This document shows, piece by piece, positions 8,885-18,410 of a DNA stretch of 64,000 nucleotides. The notes under the pieces were generated by a model. It saw only the letters and a program-made list of their open reading frames with translations, had not been told where the DNA came from and made no database searches. Every line of letters begins with the position of its first letter. Position 1 is the first letter of the stretch. Location: positions 185,209-249,208 of the forward strand of contig NZ_JAADJV010000002.1 in the NCBI RefSeq assembly GCF_011684115.1, read 5' to 3'. Position numbers and translations under genes: made by a program. This stretch comes from Rahnella aceris. Its GTDB lineage: Bacteria; Pseudomonadota; Gammaproteobacteria; Enterobacterales; Enterobacteriaceae.

Positions 8885-11482
8885 TTAGACTGCGGTTTGG
8901 AAGATCACGCCGTCAGCTTTATCGGTATATTCACTCAGCTTGTCGAAGTTCAGATAACGGTAAGTATCCACTGCGGTCTTATCCACTTCCGCCATATAAC
9001 CCAGATATTCTTCCGGCGTTGGCAGACGGCCCAGCAGTGAGGCGATCGCCGCCAGTTCCGCCGAAGCCAGATAGACGTTAGCGCCGTTGCCCAAACGGTT
9101 CGGGAAGTTACGGGTAGAGGTGGAAACGACGGTAGAGCCGTCCGCCACACGCGCCTGGTTACCCATGCACAGTGAACAGCCCGGAATCTCAACACGCGCA
9201 CCGCTCTTACCAAAGACGCTGTAATAGCCCTCTTCGGTCAGCTGAGCCGCATCCATTTTGGTCGGTGGCGCAACCCACAAGCGGGTTGGCAACGCGCCTT
9301 TATGGCTGTCGAGCAGTTTACCCGCCGCACGGAAGTGACCGATGTTGGTCATGCACGAACCGATAAAGACTTCATCGATTTTGCTGTTCTGTACGGAAGA
9401 CAGCAGACGCGCATCATCCGGATCGTTTGGCGCACAAAGAATTGGCTCTTTGATCTCGGCCAGATCGATTTCGATCACTGCCGCGTATTCAGCATCCGCA
9501 TCGGCTTCGAGCAGGGTCGGATTCGCCAGCCACTCTTCCATGCCTTTGATACGACGCTCGATGGTACGACGATCGCCGTAACCTTCAGAGATCATCCACT
9601 TCAGCAGAACGATGTTAGAGCTGAGGTATTCTTTGATCGGCGCCTGATCCAGTTTGATCGTACAACCTGCCGCTGAACGTTCTGCGGACGCATCCGCCAG
9701 TTCAAACGCCTGTTCGACTTTCAGTTCCGGCAAGCCTTCGATTTCCAGAATACGGCCAGAGAAGAGGTTTTTCTTGCCCTTCTTCTCGACGGTCAGATGA
9801 CCTTCTTTGATCGCGTAGTAAGGGATCGCATGCACCAGGTCACGCAAAGTGATGCCCGGTTGCATTTTGCCTTTGAAACGCACCAGAACGGATTCCGGCA
9901 TATCAAGAGGCATCACGCCGGTCGCTGCCGCAAAGGCCACCAGACCGGAACCCGCCGGGAACGAAATCCCGATCGGGAAACGGGTATGGGAGTCACCGCC
10001 GGTGCCGACAGTGTCCGGCAGCAGCATACGGTTCAGCCAGGAGTGAATGATGCCATCACCAGGGCGCAGTGAAACACCGCCACGGTTCATGATGAAATCA
10101 GGCAGCGTATGGTGGGTGGTCACGTCAACCGGCTTAGGATAAGCAGCGGTATGACAGAATGACTGCATCACCAGATCGGCAGAGAAGCCCAGACACGCGA
10201 GGTCTTTCAGTTCATCACGGGTCATCGGACCGGTGGTGTCCTGAGAACCCACGGACGTCATTTTGGGTTCGCAATATTCGTTCGGACGAACACCGGCAAC
10301 GCCACAGGCGCGCCCCACCATTTTCTGCGCCAGCGAGAAACCTTTGTTGCTTGCAGCGACAGGTTTCGCAATGCGGAACACTTCGCTCTGCGGCAATTTC
10401 AGGGATTCACGGGCTTTGGTGGTTAAACCACGGCCGATGATCAATGGAATACGGCCGCCTGCGCGCACTTCATCGAGCAGGACATCGGTTTTCAGTTCGA
10501 AAGTCGCGAGCACTTCGTCGGTTTCGTGATTCCGCACTTCACCTTTATACGGATAGATGTCGATAACATCGCCCATATTCAGGTTGGACACGTCCACTTC
10601 GATCGGTAAGGCACCGGCATCTTCCATGGTGTTGAAGAAGATTGGCGCGATTTTACCGCCGAGTACCACACCGCCGCCGCGTTTGTTTGGCACATGAGGA
10701 ATGTCATCACCCATGAACCACAGCACGGAGTTAGTGGCCGATTTACGCGAAGAACCGGTACCGACAACGTCACCCACGTAAGCCAGCGGGAAACCTTTTT
10801 TGTTCAGTTCTTCGATTTGTTTGATCGGACCGACGCTGCCCGGTTGATCCGGATGAATGCCTTCGCGTTCATTTTTCAGCATTGCCAGCGCATGCAGAGG
10901 AATATCTGGACGGGACCAGGCATCCGGAGCTGGTGACAAATCATCGGTATTGGTTTCACCCGTCACTTTAAACACAGTGACGGTGATTTTCTCAGCCAGT
11001 TGCGGACGTGACAGATACCATTCGGCATCCGCCCATGACTGGAGGATTTTTTTCGCGTGTTCGTTGCCCGCGTGTGCTTTTTCTTCCACATCGTAGAAGT
11101 TATCAAACATCAGCAGCGTGTGAGACAGCGCTTTCGCGGCAATGGGTGCCAGCGTTTCGTTATCCAGTGCATCGATCAGCGGGTGAATGTTATAACCGCC
11201 CTGCATGGTGCCCAGCAGTTCAACGGCTTTTTCAGGAGTGACCAACGGAGAGGTAGTTTCGCCTTTGGCGACTGCAGCCAGGAATCCGGCTTTAACATAG
11301 GCGGCTTCGTCGACGCCCGGTGGAACACGGTTAATCAGCAGGTCTAACAGAGTGTCTTCTTCGCCTTGTGGCGGATTCTTCAGGGACTCAACCAACGCTG
11401 CCATCTGTGAAGCATCAAGTGGCTTAGGGACGATGCCCTCTGCAGCACGCTCGGCTACGTGCTTACGGTATTCTTCTAGCAC
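8885..11482 (-). CDS. acnB: Bifunctional aconitate hydratase 2 / 2-methylisocitrate dehydratase
   Basis: Cytosolic [4Fe-4S] enzyme that interconverts citrate and isocitrate in the TCA cycle, and acts on 2-methylisocitrate. 865 aa, the same length as E. coli AcnB, with the HEAT-like N-terminal domain, then swivel and catalytic domains. Cluster ligands appear in [14 protein letters not shown] (near 710) and [12 protein letters not shown] (near 769 and 772); the substrate loops [11 protein letters not shown] and [10 protein letters not shown] are present. The start is GTG (11480-11482), preceded by AGGAGAAAGTC; E. coli uses ATG at this codon. The promoter is about 180 bp upstream and a UUCG-loop terminator follows. 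Confidence 0.98.
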   Translation of the reverse strand: MLEEYRKHVAERAAEGIVPKPLDASQMAALVESLKNPPQGEEDTLLDLLINRVPPGVDEAAYVKAGFLAAVAKGETTSPLVTPEKAVELLGTMQGGYNIHPLIDALDNETLAPIAAKALSHTLLMFDNFYDVEEKAHAGNEHAKKILQSWADAEWYLSRPQLAEKITVTVFKVTGETNTDDLSPAPDAWSRPDIPLHALAMLKNEREGIHPDQPGSVGPIKQIEELNKKGFPLAYVGDVVGTGSSRKSATNSVLWFMGDDIPHVPNKRGGGVVLGGKIAPIFFNTMEDAGALPIEVDVSNLNMGDVIDIYPYKGEVRNHETDEVLATFELKTDVLLDEVRAGGRIPLIIGRGLTTKARESLKLPQSEVFRIAKPVAASNKGFSLAQKMVGRACGVAGVRPNEYCEPKMTSVGSQDTTGPMTRDELKDLACLGFSADLVMQSFCHTAAYPKPVDVTTHHTLPDFIMNRGGVSLRPGDGIIHSWLNRMLLPDTVGTGGDSHTRFPIGISFPAGSGLVAFAAATGVMPLDMPESVLVRFKGKMQPGITLRDLVHAIPYYAIKEGHLTVEKKGKKNLFSGRILEIEGLPELKVEQAFELADASAERSAAGCTIKLDQAPIKEYLSSNIVLLKWMISEGYGDRRTIERRIKGMEEWLANPTLLEADADAEYAAVIEIDLAEIKEPILCAPNDPDDARLLSSVQNSKIDEVFIGSCMTNIGHFRAAGKLLDSHKGALPTRLWVAPPTKMDAAQLTEEGYYSVFGKSGARVEIPGCSLCMGNQARVADGSTVVSTSTRNFPNRLGNGANVYLASAELAAIASLLGRLPTPEEYLGYMAEVDKTAVDTYRYLNFDKLSEYTDKADGVIFQTAV

Positions 11483-11666
11483 GACTTTCTCCTCGCTCTC
11501 ATTGTCATTTATTATGCCTGGCTTCCATCATCAGCCTCGCGTCATGCCTGTAGGGACAGGGGAATTCAAACGGTCTGATGATTCGGGGACACTGCGGGTA
11601 TGATTGTTTCTTTGTCGGTTTACGACACATCCTGAACCTGAGCACAGTGCCCTTTAGCGCCCGGGC

Positions 11667-11695
11667 AGCATAGCAGGATTTTGCCCGCTTGTTAA
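11667..11695 (-). promoter_or_regulatory. Sigma-70 promoter of acnB
   Basis: On the minus strand TTAACA (11690-11695) and TATGCT (11667-11672) are separated by 17 bp, with TGC just ahead of the -10 (extended -10). This gives a leader of about 175 nt before the GTG start. The leader has no obvious riboswitch fold. Confidence 0.65.
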
Positions 11696-11841
11696 TTCGT
11701 TCACATAAAAGCAACATTAAATCTTTGCTGAATCGTTGAGCACAGACGGATCGGCTGTTCATCCCAATTCGCCTTCTAGATCATCACAACAACCCTGATC
11801 ACACAAGGGAATAAACGGCGGGAAATGCAGAAAAAAGACAC

Positions 11842-11871
11842 AAAAAAACCGCCCCAAAGGACAGCCGGTTT
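11842..11871 (-). terminator. Rho-independent terminator between the fimbrial operon and acnB
   Basis: On the minus strand AAACCG (11866-11871) pairs with CGGTTT (11846-11851), followed by a run of seven T. It is about 320 bp beyond the fimbrial adhesin stop and upstream of the acnB promoter, so it insulates acnB. It ends either the fimbrial transcript or an unannotated RNA. Confidence 0.6.
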
Positions 11872-12188
11872 GTATCTTCGAAGTGCTGGCAGGTCAGTGC
11901 TTCCTGAACAGAAAGTGAGTGAAAAACAATCTTATAACCCCCGGACTCATCTTGGGCTCGCAAAACACAACATTGGCAGGAAATACTTATTGCTCGGGAA
12001 AAACGATTTTGCTCTATTTTTGTACATTGAATTATTTGCCCTCATTCCAAAGCAGCCCGCAGTATGATTTTGATGATAAATAGTCTGAAACCGACACTCA
12101 GTGCGGACACGCCGGGAGGTCATCGTACATATCTGACTGTTTTATCTGAACAAACCTCACTTCAGGTCGTCTGCAAAGGCGACCTTTC
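11872..12188. other. 317-bp gap without a recognised gene downstream of the fimbrial operon
   Basis: No convincing coding sequence is seen on either strand. A hairpin, AGGTCG (12164-12169) with CGACCT (12180-12185), lies just after the adhesin stop but lacks a minus-strand T-run. On the minus strand a TATAAG box near 11931-11936 stands about 60 bp before the terminator at 11842-11871, so a short RNA is conceivable, but no good -35 fits. Confidence 0.4.
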
Positions 12189-13172
12189 TCAATAATAAAT
12201 CATCGTAAACGTCGCCGTGCCATTCGCACTCCCGCTGCTGAGTGTTTGCCCGTTGAGATAGTAGCGGGCAAAAAAGGGAATACTCAGGCTTCCTTCGCTG
12301 GCCGAAGGGGTGATTGCCCATTGTTGTCCGAGGCTCACAGGCGAGGTATCGCCTTTCAGGATCTGAATTCCCACTCCGGATGCCTGCCCTTCCGCACCAT
12401 TGCTGATTTTGATCACACCGGCGGCCAGCGAATCGTCAGCAGTGCCATCGATACGGATATTCACATTCGCCCCGGCATCACAATTGAGTTCGATGCTAAA
12501 TGGGACATCGGGCGTGACGCCGCCAGCGGAGGCACTGGAAAAAAGCCCCGGCCAGACCGTGCCCAGAGAAACATTAATGGTGTTATTCAGCACATCGCAG
12601 CTTTCCGTTCTGATATTGATATTGCCTGTGTAGGAGAGCGTGTTGGCTCCCCCGCCCCCGAGGCCGGATTTGCCATACACACCCAGCCCGAAACGGGTCT
12701 GACTTTGCGCCAGTGCCGTATCCGAAATGTCATTGGCGGTTTTGACTAACGATAACGTGACAGCTATCTGATAGCTGAGGCTGCTATCCAGGTTACCCAG
12801 CGATGTGTTGCGCGTATCGCAGCTTACCCCGCCGCCAACCACACGTTGTCCGCTGGAGTTAGTCAGGGCAATACCGATACCCTCGACACCGGTAGAGTAA
12901 ACGCCGGGGAAACCCGCGATTTCTGTGCCGTTTCCGTAGTAACAGGCGATGATCGGGTCGCCGGAGAGTTCGTTGCTGCCGTTTGTACCGCAAGTACCGC
13001 TGATGCTGAAAGTATGCTGACTTCCGGGAATATCCGCCCCAACAGGCAAAGAGGATGTTACCGCAACCGAACTTAAATCCCAGGACTGCGGCATTACCGG
13101 TGCGGTAGAACAGGCTGCCCATAATTTGCCAGAAAACAGAGCCAGACAAACCAGCAGTATCATCATTTTCAT
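12189..13172 (-). CDS. Fimbrial tip adhesin, two-domain (FimH-like organisation)
   Basis: Last gene of a chaperone-usher fimbrial operon; the product would sit at the pilus tip and bind a host or environmental ligand. 327 aa with a signal peptide (1-19, ending KLWA). Residues 20-190 form a Cys-containing N-terminal domain that I cannot assign to a known lectin; residues about 195-327 form a pilin domain starting at ESCDVLNN and ending in the strand NGTATFTMIYY, with the penultimate Tyr that chaperones recognise. The frame is open 18 codons further upstream inside usher codons; ATG 13172 is chosen for its GAGG ribosome site and signal peptide. It starts 7 bp after the usher stop. Confidence 0.88.
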   Translation of the reverse strand: MKMMILLVCLALFSGKLWAACSTAPVMPQSWDLSSVAVTSSLPVGADIPGSQHTFSISGTCGTNGSNELSGDPIIACYYGNGTEIAGFPGVYSTGVEGIGIALTNSSGQRVVGGGVSCDTRNTSLGNLDSSLSYQIAVTLSLVKTANDISDTALAQSQTRFGLGVYGKSGLGGGGANTLSYTGNINIRTESCDVLNNTINVSLGTVWPGLFSSASAGGVTPDVPFSIELNCDAGANVNIRIDGTADDSLAAGVIKISNGAEGQASGVGIQILKGDTSPVSLGQQWAITPSASEGSLSIPFFARYYLNGQTLSSGSANGTATFTMIYY

Positions 13173-13179
13173 AAATACC

Positions 13180-15693
13180 TCATCGACATACGCTGCTGGC
13201 CTGAGAGACCGCCGCTTTTTGCGCACCAGATAATATAAACGGTGCTTCGCACTGTCCCCCTTGCCATGTCACTCTGACCGCGCCCTGATCCGACAAGCCA
13301 CTGAGATACACCTGCCCCTGGTCGCCGACGATGGCGCGGTTTCGTTCGTCGCCCACCACAAACGCCTCTGCGCCGAAGGGCACAGGCTGCCCGTTATAGG
13401 TAAGGTTGAGCAATAATCTGCTACCGGCCCGCGTGGTAAAGGACGCCATAACCACGGCACCGGCAGTGGGAACAACGGAAAGGATGTTGTCGTCAATATC
13501 GACGTTTTCGTCCAGTGATGTGGTATCCAGCGCCACACGGGTTCGCTTGTACGGGCTGAGATAATTCACCACCGCGTAGCCGCGCCAGTCGGTATACACG
13601 CCGGTATTATTTTGCAATTTCACGCCCGCCGCCCCCGGGGCGCGGACAATGGCAATGGCAGAGAGATCGCTGGCAAGAGGCTGCGCGAAAGTGACACCGA
13701 AGGGATGGCCCACAATGGCACCCTGCCATCCGTAATTGACCTGATGAGTGTCCTGATTGTAGTTGTAGCCCCCGCTGAGCTGCGCGGCGCTGCCCAGATA
13801 ATTCAGGCTGGCGCTACCACTGTTTCCCTGCCCGTGAGTGCCATAACCTTCACTGACGGCATAAGAGAGGTTGTTATCCTCAAGCAGCATGCCGTTGATA
13901 CCGGTCTGATAAAGCGTCCGCCCGTGACTGGCGCTGTTCACGTTAGCCGTGGCCCAGGCGTTTGACAGCCAGCGACCCAGGGGGATACTGACATTAAAGG
14001 CGATCTGTTTATCGCTCTCAGTGCCGTAAGTACGGTTATCCGATACCGATAAGGCGTAATCGATACTGGCAATATTGACGTTGTAACTGATCCCCAGACT
14101 GCGCTGATTAATTTGCGACTGTCGGTAGTTTTGCTGATACCACGAAAGCGAAAGCGATCCCCACTGCCCGTTATTAATCATCTGGGTCAGGTTAAGGCGA
14201 TACTGTTCCCGTGGCTGACCATAGTAATTTCCGTTGCTTTCGTCCTCACGCCAGTTACTGGCATCACTGAAATGATAAAAATCCCCGGCAAAGCGGATCC
14301 CTGCCAGCGACAGCGTTGAGCCTGTTGCAGTCACACTTTTGGCATATTGCAGCCGGTATGCCTGACCGCGTTCTGTGTGATTGTCCGTCAGTTCGCTGTT
14401 GGCCAGCGTGGTATCAAATGACAAGGATCCCCAATCCCCGACCATACTGCCGATACCGGCATTCGCCGCTTTGTAGTTCTGCGCCAGCTGACTGCCGCCA
14501 AACAGCGTCACGCCATAACCCAGACCATAAATCAGTGATCCCTGAAGAAATTCGGGTTCATCACCCCCGGACTGATAGGTGCGGTATTTCCCCAGTGTCA
14601 GGGCATATTTCAACCGGCCTTCGCGCTGCATGATCGGGATAGCAGAAAATGCCTGGGTAAAATGTCGCTCTTCGCCATTACTTTCCCTGACCGTTATCTC
14701 CAGATCCCCGGAAGCGGAAGTCGGGTATAAGTCGTCGATGCTGAAAGCGCCGGGCGGCACATAGGTCTGGTAGATCACCATGCCGTTTTGCTTAATCGTC
14801 ACCTGCGCGTTGCTTCGGGCAATACCGCGGATCACGGGGGCGAAGCCGCGTAAGCTGTCAGGCAACATATTGTCATCGGAAGACAACTGCACGCCGCGAA
14901 AGGTAAAACTGTCAAAAATATCCGCAGGTGTCGTGCTTTCTCCCGCGATAAATTGCCCTTTGAGCACCGGCACATCGTGCTGGAGAAAGCTGTACGCCGA
15001 ATCCCAGTCCTGCTGCGATTGCCCGTCAATGTTGCGGCTGTAACGCCAGGTGCTGTAGTTGCGCAGCCGCCAGCCGCCCCAGTTGGCACCACTTCTCAGG
15101 CTCAGAAACTGGCTCTGATCACTGCCGCCTGAATTTTGCCAGGTACGGGCACCGCTGAGGTTGTAATTAAGCAGTAAGGCCGGCGTTCCCTCATCCCATA
15201 ACTCCGGGCTGACCGCGCCCCTTGCCAGCGTGTCGAGCAATCCCTGAGGGATGGTGATCAGGAGTTTCTGGCGGGAAAAGTCAAACTGGCTCACAACACC
15301 GGGCATCAGCGCCGTGAAATCCTCAACCGGCTTTTGTACAGGCCAGTCGCGTAATGCCGGAATGCTGCGGGTTCTGAGTCCCAGATTTTGCCATTGTGCC
15401 GGAGTAAAAAGCGGGGAGAGTGTCAGATCCCTCAAGGCGATAAACGTCACATCCTGCCGCCCTTTCGGCACATTGTTCACCAGCACATCCACGCGGTAAA
15501 CACCCGGCGTCTGCCCGCCAGCCCGGGAAAATTGCGATATATCCACCGGCGCGCCCGGATGTTCTATTTCCAGTGCCTGAACGTTAAAACGGTCATCCGC
15601 GCGTGTTTCAGATGTTCCCAAAGCGATTCCCGCCAGAAGCCATGACCGCAAAAGGGAAGATGAAAGATGCGTAACGACATGATTTTTATTCAT
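13180..15693 (-). CDS. Fimbrial outer-membrane usher protein (FimD/PapC family)
   Basis: Outer-membrane assembly platform that receives chaperone-subunit complexes, polymerises the pilus and secretes it. 837 aa, normal for ushers. An N-terminal signal (to about residue 32) is followed by the chaperone-binding N-domain (FNVQALEIEHP), the 24-strand barrel with the plug domain (RGIARSNAQVTIKQNG, YQTYVPPGAFSIDDLYPT, GDLEITVRESNG are standard usher motifs) and C-terminal domains with a Cys pair (GGQCEAPF and SSVCR). It starts 8 bp after the chaperone stop. Confidence 0.96.
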   Translation of the reverse strand: MNKNHVVTHLSSSLLRSWLLAGIALGTSETRADDRFNVQALEIEHPGAPVDISQFSRAGGQTPGVYRVDVLVNNVPKGRQDVTFIALRDLTLSPLFTPAQWQNLGLRTRSIPALRDWPVQKPVEDFTALMPGVVSQFDFSRQKLLITIPQGLLDTLARGAVSPELWDEGTPALLLNYNLSGARTWQNSGGSDQSQFLSLRSGANWGGWRLRNYSTWRYSRNIDGQSQQDWDSAYSFLQHDVPVLKGQFIAGESTTPADIFDSFTFRGVQLSSDDNMLPDSLRGFAPVIRGIARSNAQVTIKQNGMVIYQTYVPPGAFSIDDLYPTSASGDLEITVRESNGEERHFTQAFSAIPIMQREGRLKYALTLGKYRTYQSGGDEPEFLQGSLIYGLGYGVTLFGGSQLAQNYKAANAGIGSMVGDWGSLSFDTTLANSELTDNHTERGQAYRLQYAKSVTATGSTLSLAGIRFAGDFYHFSDASNWREDESNGNYYGQPREQYRLNLTQMINNGQWGSLSLSWYQQNYRQSQINQRSLGISYNVNIASIDYALSVSDNRTYGTESDKQIAFNVSIPLGRWLSNAWATANVNSASHGRTLYQTGINGMLLEDNNLSYAVSEGYGTHGQGNSGSASLNYLGSAAQLSGGYNYNQDTHQVNYGWQGAIVGHPFGVTFAQPLASDLSAIAIVRAPGAAGVKLQNNTGVYTDWRGYAVVNYLSPYKRTRVALDTTSLDENVDIDDNILSVVPTAGAVVMASFTTRAGSRLLLNLTYNGQPVPFGAEAFVVGDERNRAIVGDQGQVYLSGLSDQGAVRVTWQGGQCEAPFILSGAQKAAVSQASSVCR

Positions 15694-15701
15694 AACATGC
15701 C

Positions 15702-16415
15702 TCAGCGCATCCGGTTTTTTTCCACTGAACTGGTACCGCCATAATCATTGACGACCTGCCAGCTGACCTCGCCAGTGACCGCTCCCTGAGGCCAGGGATA
15801 ACGGGCTTCCCCAAAGGGCGGAACCATGGTGTTACCTGTCGCCACACGGTTGCTGCCAAGGTTTAACCTGAAAAATGTGAAGTAATAAGGTGTCGGATTG
15901 GTCACCCGCAGCGTTGAGTCCTGACGGGAGAACTGCAACTGCCGCCAGGCGTTTTGCGCGGCGGGGGCGAGCAACGCTGCGGGCCGGTAAAAAAGCTTCA
16001 GGCGCGTCTTCACCACGATTTGCAATAAACCGGCGGGGGCATTTTCAGGCAAACGGGGGATGGATTTGATATTCAGCCAGAACAGGGATTCGCGATCTTC
16101 AGGCAGCACGCCGCCTGTACGGATAATTCGCAGACTGTTATCTTGACCGGCACTCAGCCGAAATAAAGGGGGAGTCACGATAAAAGGCGCAGGAACGGAG
16201 GATTTTTGTGTCCCGTCAGGTCCGTTATTATCCACCCATGACTGGATCAGAAAGGGCTCTGACTGTGCACCCTGATTACTGACGGTCAGCGAGGTTTCTT
16301 TTTTATTACCCGGATATATCACCCGCGTGGCTTCTGTAATCACACCCGCATAAACCGGAGGCACCGGAAAGAGAATAAATAACATCCCTGATAAAATAAT
16401 AAAAAGACGCCGCAT
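15702..16415 (-). CDS. Periplasmic fimbrial chaperone (PapD/FimC family)
   Basis: Periplasmic immunoglobulin-fold chaperone that donates a strand to pilus subunits and delivers them to the usher. 237 aa with a signal peptide ending VYA near residue 23. Conserved family motifs are seen: TRVIYPGNKKETSLTVSN (subunit-binding basic region), FIVTPPLFRLSAGQDNSLRI, ESLFWLNIKSIP and the signature RLKLFYRPAAL. It is the second gene of the operon, 95 bp after the pilin gene with a possible attenuating hairpin in between. Confidence 0.95.
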   Translation of the reverse strand: MRRLFIILSGMLFILFPVPPVYAGVITEATRVIYPGNKKETSLTVSNQGAQSEPFLIQSWVDNNGPDGTQKSSVPAPFIVTPPLFRLSAGQDNSLRIIRTGGVLPEDRESLFWLNIKSIPRLPENAPAGLLQIVVKTRLKLFYRPAALLAPAAQNAWRQLQFSRQDSTLRVTNPTPYYFTFFRLNLGSNRVATGNTMVPPFGEARYPWPQGAVTGEVSWQVVNDYGGTSSVEKNRMR

Positions 16416-16439
16416 ATATTCCTCTCATATTTCCGTCAA

Positions 16440-16483
16440 TAAAAAAAAGACATCCGCGTCTGAAGCTCTGGCATCCCTGCCAG
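16440..16483 (-). terminator. Possible attenuator between pilin and chaperone genes
   Basis: On the minus strand the hairpin CTGGCA-GGGA-TGCCAG (16468-16483) is followed by a smaller one, AGAC/GTCT (16448-16461), and then a run of eight T (16441-16448). A partial terminator after the major pilin gene is common in fimbrial operons and keeps subunit in excess over chaperone and usher. Confidence 0.55.
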
Positions 16484-16510
16484 TTTAAAGAGATTATTTG
16501 TTGATTATTA

Positions 16511-17035
16511 TTATTGATAATTAATGGTGAACTGAGAGGTCCCATTTGCTGCGCCTTCGCCTACGGTTGCCCCGGTACTTTTGTAGCGGGCGATAAAGTT
16601 CATATCCACCCCTTCGGCGGTCGCATCAATGGGATAAAAACGTGAGGCCGTGTAAAGAGGAATTGGTGTCCCCTGACTATCCGCAATTTCAATGCCTATA
16701 CCGGTTGCGCCACCGCTAACTTCCAGCAGCTGATTATCCACTGCATCGGCGGTACCATCAAATTTGACGGCCGCAGCGGTGAAGGTTGTCGGGCAGTTGG
16801 TGAGTGAAATCGTGAACGAGGTCGGCGAAGAGGTATCACCGGCTGCCGTAAATGAGGTCGCGGCGACAGTGCCTAAATCCACATTAATGGATGCGTTATT
16901 TCCGCCATTCACATCACACGTCGTGGCAACAATTTGTCCGATGAAATTAATGGTGCCATCGGCTGCGTGTACAACGGACTGACTGAAACACAAAACCGTA
17001 CCGAGAAGTAAAATAAAAGGATTACGCTTATTCAT
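16511..17035 (-). CDS. Major fimbrial subunit (type 1 pilin family)
   Basis: Structural pilin of a chaperone-usher fimbria. 174 aa: signal peptide 1-24 (cleavage after VVHA), then the mature pilin with the family N-terminus DGTINFIGQIVATTCDV, a disulfide between the Cys of TTCDV and that of LTNCPTT, and the terminal beta-strand NGTSQFTINYQ. First gene of the operon; its own promoter must lie within 17036-17250, and an invertible switch was looked for there but not found. ATG 17035 has AGGT upstream. Confidence 0.94.
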   Translation of the reverse strand: MNKRNPFILLLGTVLCFSQSVVHAADGTINFIGQIVATTCDVNGGNNASINVDLGTVAATSFTAAGDTSSPTSFTISLTNCPTTFTAAAVKFDGTADAVDNQLLEVSGGATGIGIEIADSQGTPIPLYTASRFYPIDATAEGVDMNFIARYKSTGATVGEGAANGTSQFTINYQ

Positions 17036-17250
17036 GGAATAATACCTGAGATTAAAATTGAATAAATCCCACCAGATTCATTTATCAAAGCTGGCGATAT
17101 ACATTCACTTTAAACAAGCAGGTATATTTGAGGTAATCACATCCCCTCACATTATTTTATCGATAACATTGAGCTGAAGAAAATAAATGAATGAGGATGT
17201 AATGAGATAAATGAGAACAGGCACAGTGTATGCCACGGGTGAAAAAAGGC

Positions 17251-17284
17251 AAAAAAACCGGAAATGAGAAATATTTCCGGTTTC
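17251..17284 (-). terminator. Rho-independent terminator of the ABC transporter operon
   Basis: On the minus strand AAACCGGAAAT (17274-17284) pairs with ATTTCCGGTTT (17255-17265), followed by further T. It begins 14 bp after the substrate-binding protein stop and separates that operon from the fimbrial promoter. Confidence 0.9.
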
Positions 17285-17297
17285 AGACATGGACGAC

Positions 17298-18386
17298 TTA
17301 TTGCATAGAAACCTGGCGCACAAACTCTTTTCTGAGCTGCATGCTGTATTCCTTGCCGTAAAACTGCGTGGCAATGTCTGGCTGCACCACGTCTGTTTTC
17401 ACTTGTTTGTTCATCGGCACCGCGCCGAAAGCGACATTCAACGCCCGCTGGGTTTCAGCTTGCGTTAACCAGTTCAGGAACACCGCCGACGCCGCCGGAT
17501 GTGTGCTGTTTGCGGCAATAGCCGCAATATTGCCCCCTCCCGGCATACCAAAAGCCGGAATATAAAATTTCAGGCGCCCGGTAATCGCCCCGGATTTTTG
17601 CAAACCTGCCAGATGATCTTCCCAGGCGGGTACCAGCAATAATTCGCCATCATTCAGACGGGTCAGGCTATCCGCACCCGATGCGGTCTGGGTGATTTTT
17701 TCTTTATTACCGACGAACCATTCCCAACCCTTTTTCCAGTTTTTAATAATGTCAGGATCGACTTGCGTGGCATCGGCATCAAATGTGCCTGAGGAGAGGG
17801 TGACCACGCGCTGAATAAAGGCTTCGCCTGCCCCGCCGTTATTCGGATCGTTGTAACCAAACTTCTTCGGATTCGCATCGATAAAGTGTTGTAAATCATC
17901 GAGTGATTGCGGCAAAGGTTGATTGCCCATCTGTTGCGGATCGTAGGCCATACCGGTTTGGTTGCCCCAAAAGGCAACCGCATATCCTTCGGTATTCACG
18001 CTTTGCAACTGATGCACCGCATCCCCGTAACCCGGCAGCCAGTCTACCTGCGCCAGGGCATTTGCTTTACGGATGATCGGTAATTGCGCCACAGACAAGG
18101 CCACCACGTCCATTTTGCCTTTCTCGCGGCGAGCTTCCGCCAGCAGTTTATTCATGTTGCCATCAATCGACCCTTCCGGAATACGCACTTTAATTCCGTA
18201 CTGTTTCTCAAAATCAGCAACGAAACTGCGCCATTGCGGTTGTAAATACCAGACGTTGAAGGTGACTGAGCCTTCTTTTTTGGCCTGTGCGACGACAAGA
18301 TCCCAATCTTGTTGCGCCAGTGGCGTGGCGGTCGCTGCCCCGCTCAATAACATGCCACTGAGAAATAAAACCGTGCCTGTTTTCAT
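17298..18386 (-). CDS. ABC transporter periplasmic substrate-binding protein (iron/polyamine/phospho-compound type)
   Basis: Periplasmic receptor of an ABC importer. 362 aa, signal peptide of about 20 residues ending in TATA. The architecture is that of the PotD/AfuA/PhnS cluster of binding proteins: KKEGSVTFNVWYLQPQWRSFVADFEKQ, an AFWGNQTGMAYDP motif, and the C-terminal HPAASAVFLNWLTQAETQ. The ligand cannot be read from sequence; the phosphodiesterases next door suggest a glycerophosphodiester or a related organophosphate. ATG 18386 with AAGGGAG nine bases before it is chosen over an open frame seven codons longer. Unusually it is the last gene of its operon. Confidence 0.85.
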   Translation of the reverse strand: MKTGTVLFLSGMLLSGAATATPLAQQDWDLVVAQAKKEGSVTFNVWYLQPQWRSFVADFEKQYGIKVRIPEGSIDGNMNKLLAEARREKGKMDVVALSVAQLPIIRKANALAQVDWLPGYGDAVHQLQSVNTEGYAVAFWGNQTGMAYDPQQMGNQPLPQSLDDLQHFIDANPKKFGYNDPNNGGAGEAFIQRVVTLSSGTFDADATQVDPDIIKNWKKGWEWFVGNKEKITQTASGADSLTRLNDGELLLVPAWEDHLAGLQKSGAITGRLKFYIPAFGMPGGGNIAAIAANSTHPAASAVFLNWLTQAETQRALNVAFGAVPMNKQVKTDVVQPDIATQFYGKEYSMQLRKEFVRQVSMQ

Positions 18387-18410
18387 GTTGAATGACTCCC
18401 TTATCAAGGA

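Noticed and set aside
11825..12067. 80-codon plus-strand open frame between acnB and the fimbrial operon
   Set aside because: No proper ribosome site, no family resemblance, composition like non-coding DNA, and it runs through a minus-strand terminator.
12080..12135. Ten-codon minus-strand frame reading MYDDLPACPH, reminiscent of a PhnA-type zinc ribbon start
   Set aside because: The frame ends at once and the following sequence in no frame continues a zinc ribbon; taken as chance.
17036..17250. Invertible (phase-variation) switch before the pilin gene
   Set aside because: No pair of inverted repeats of useful length was found and no fimB/fimE-type recombinase is in the window.
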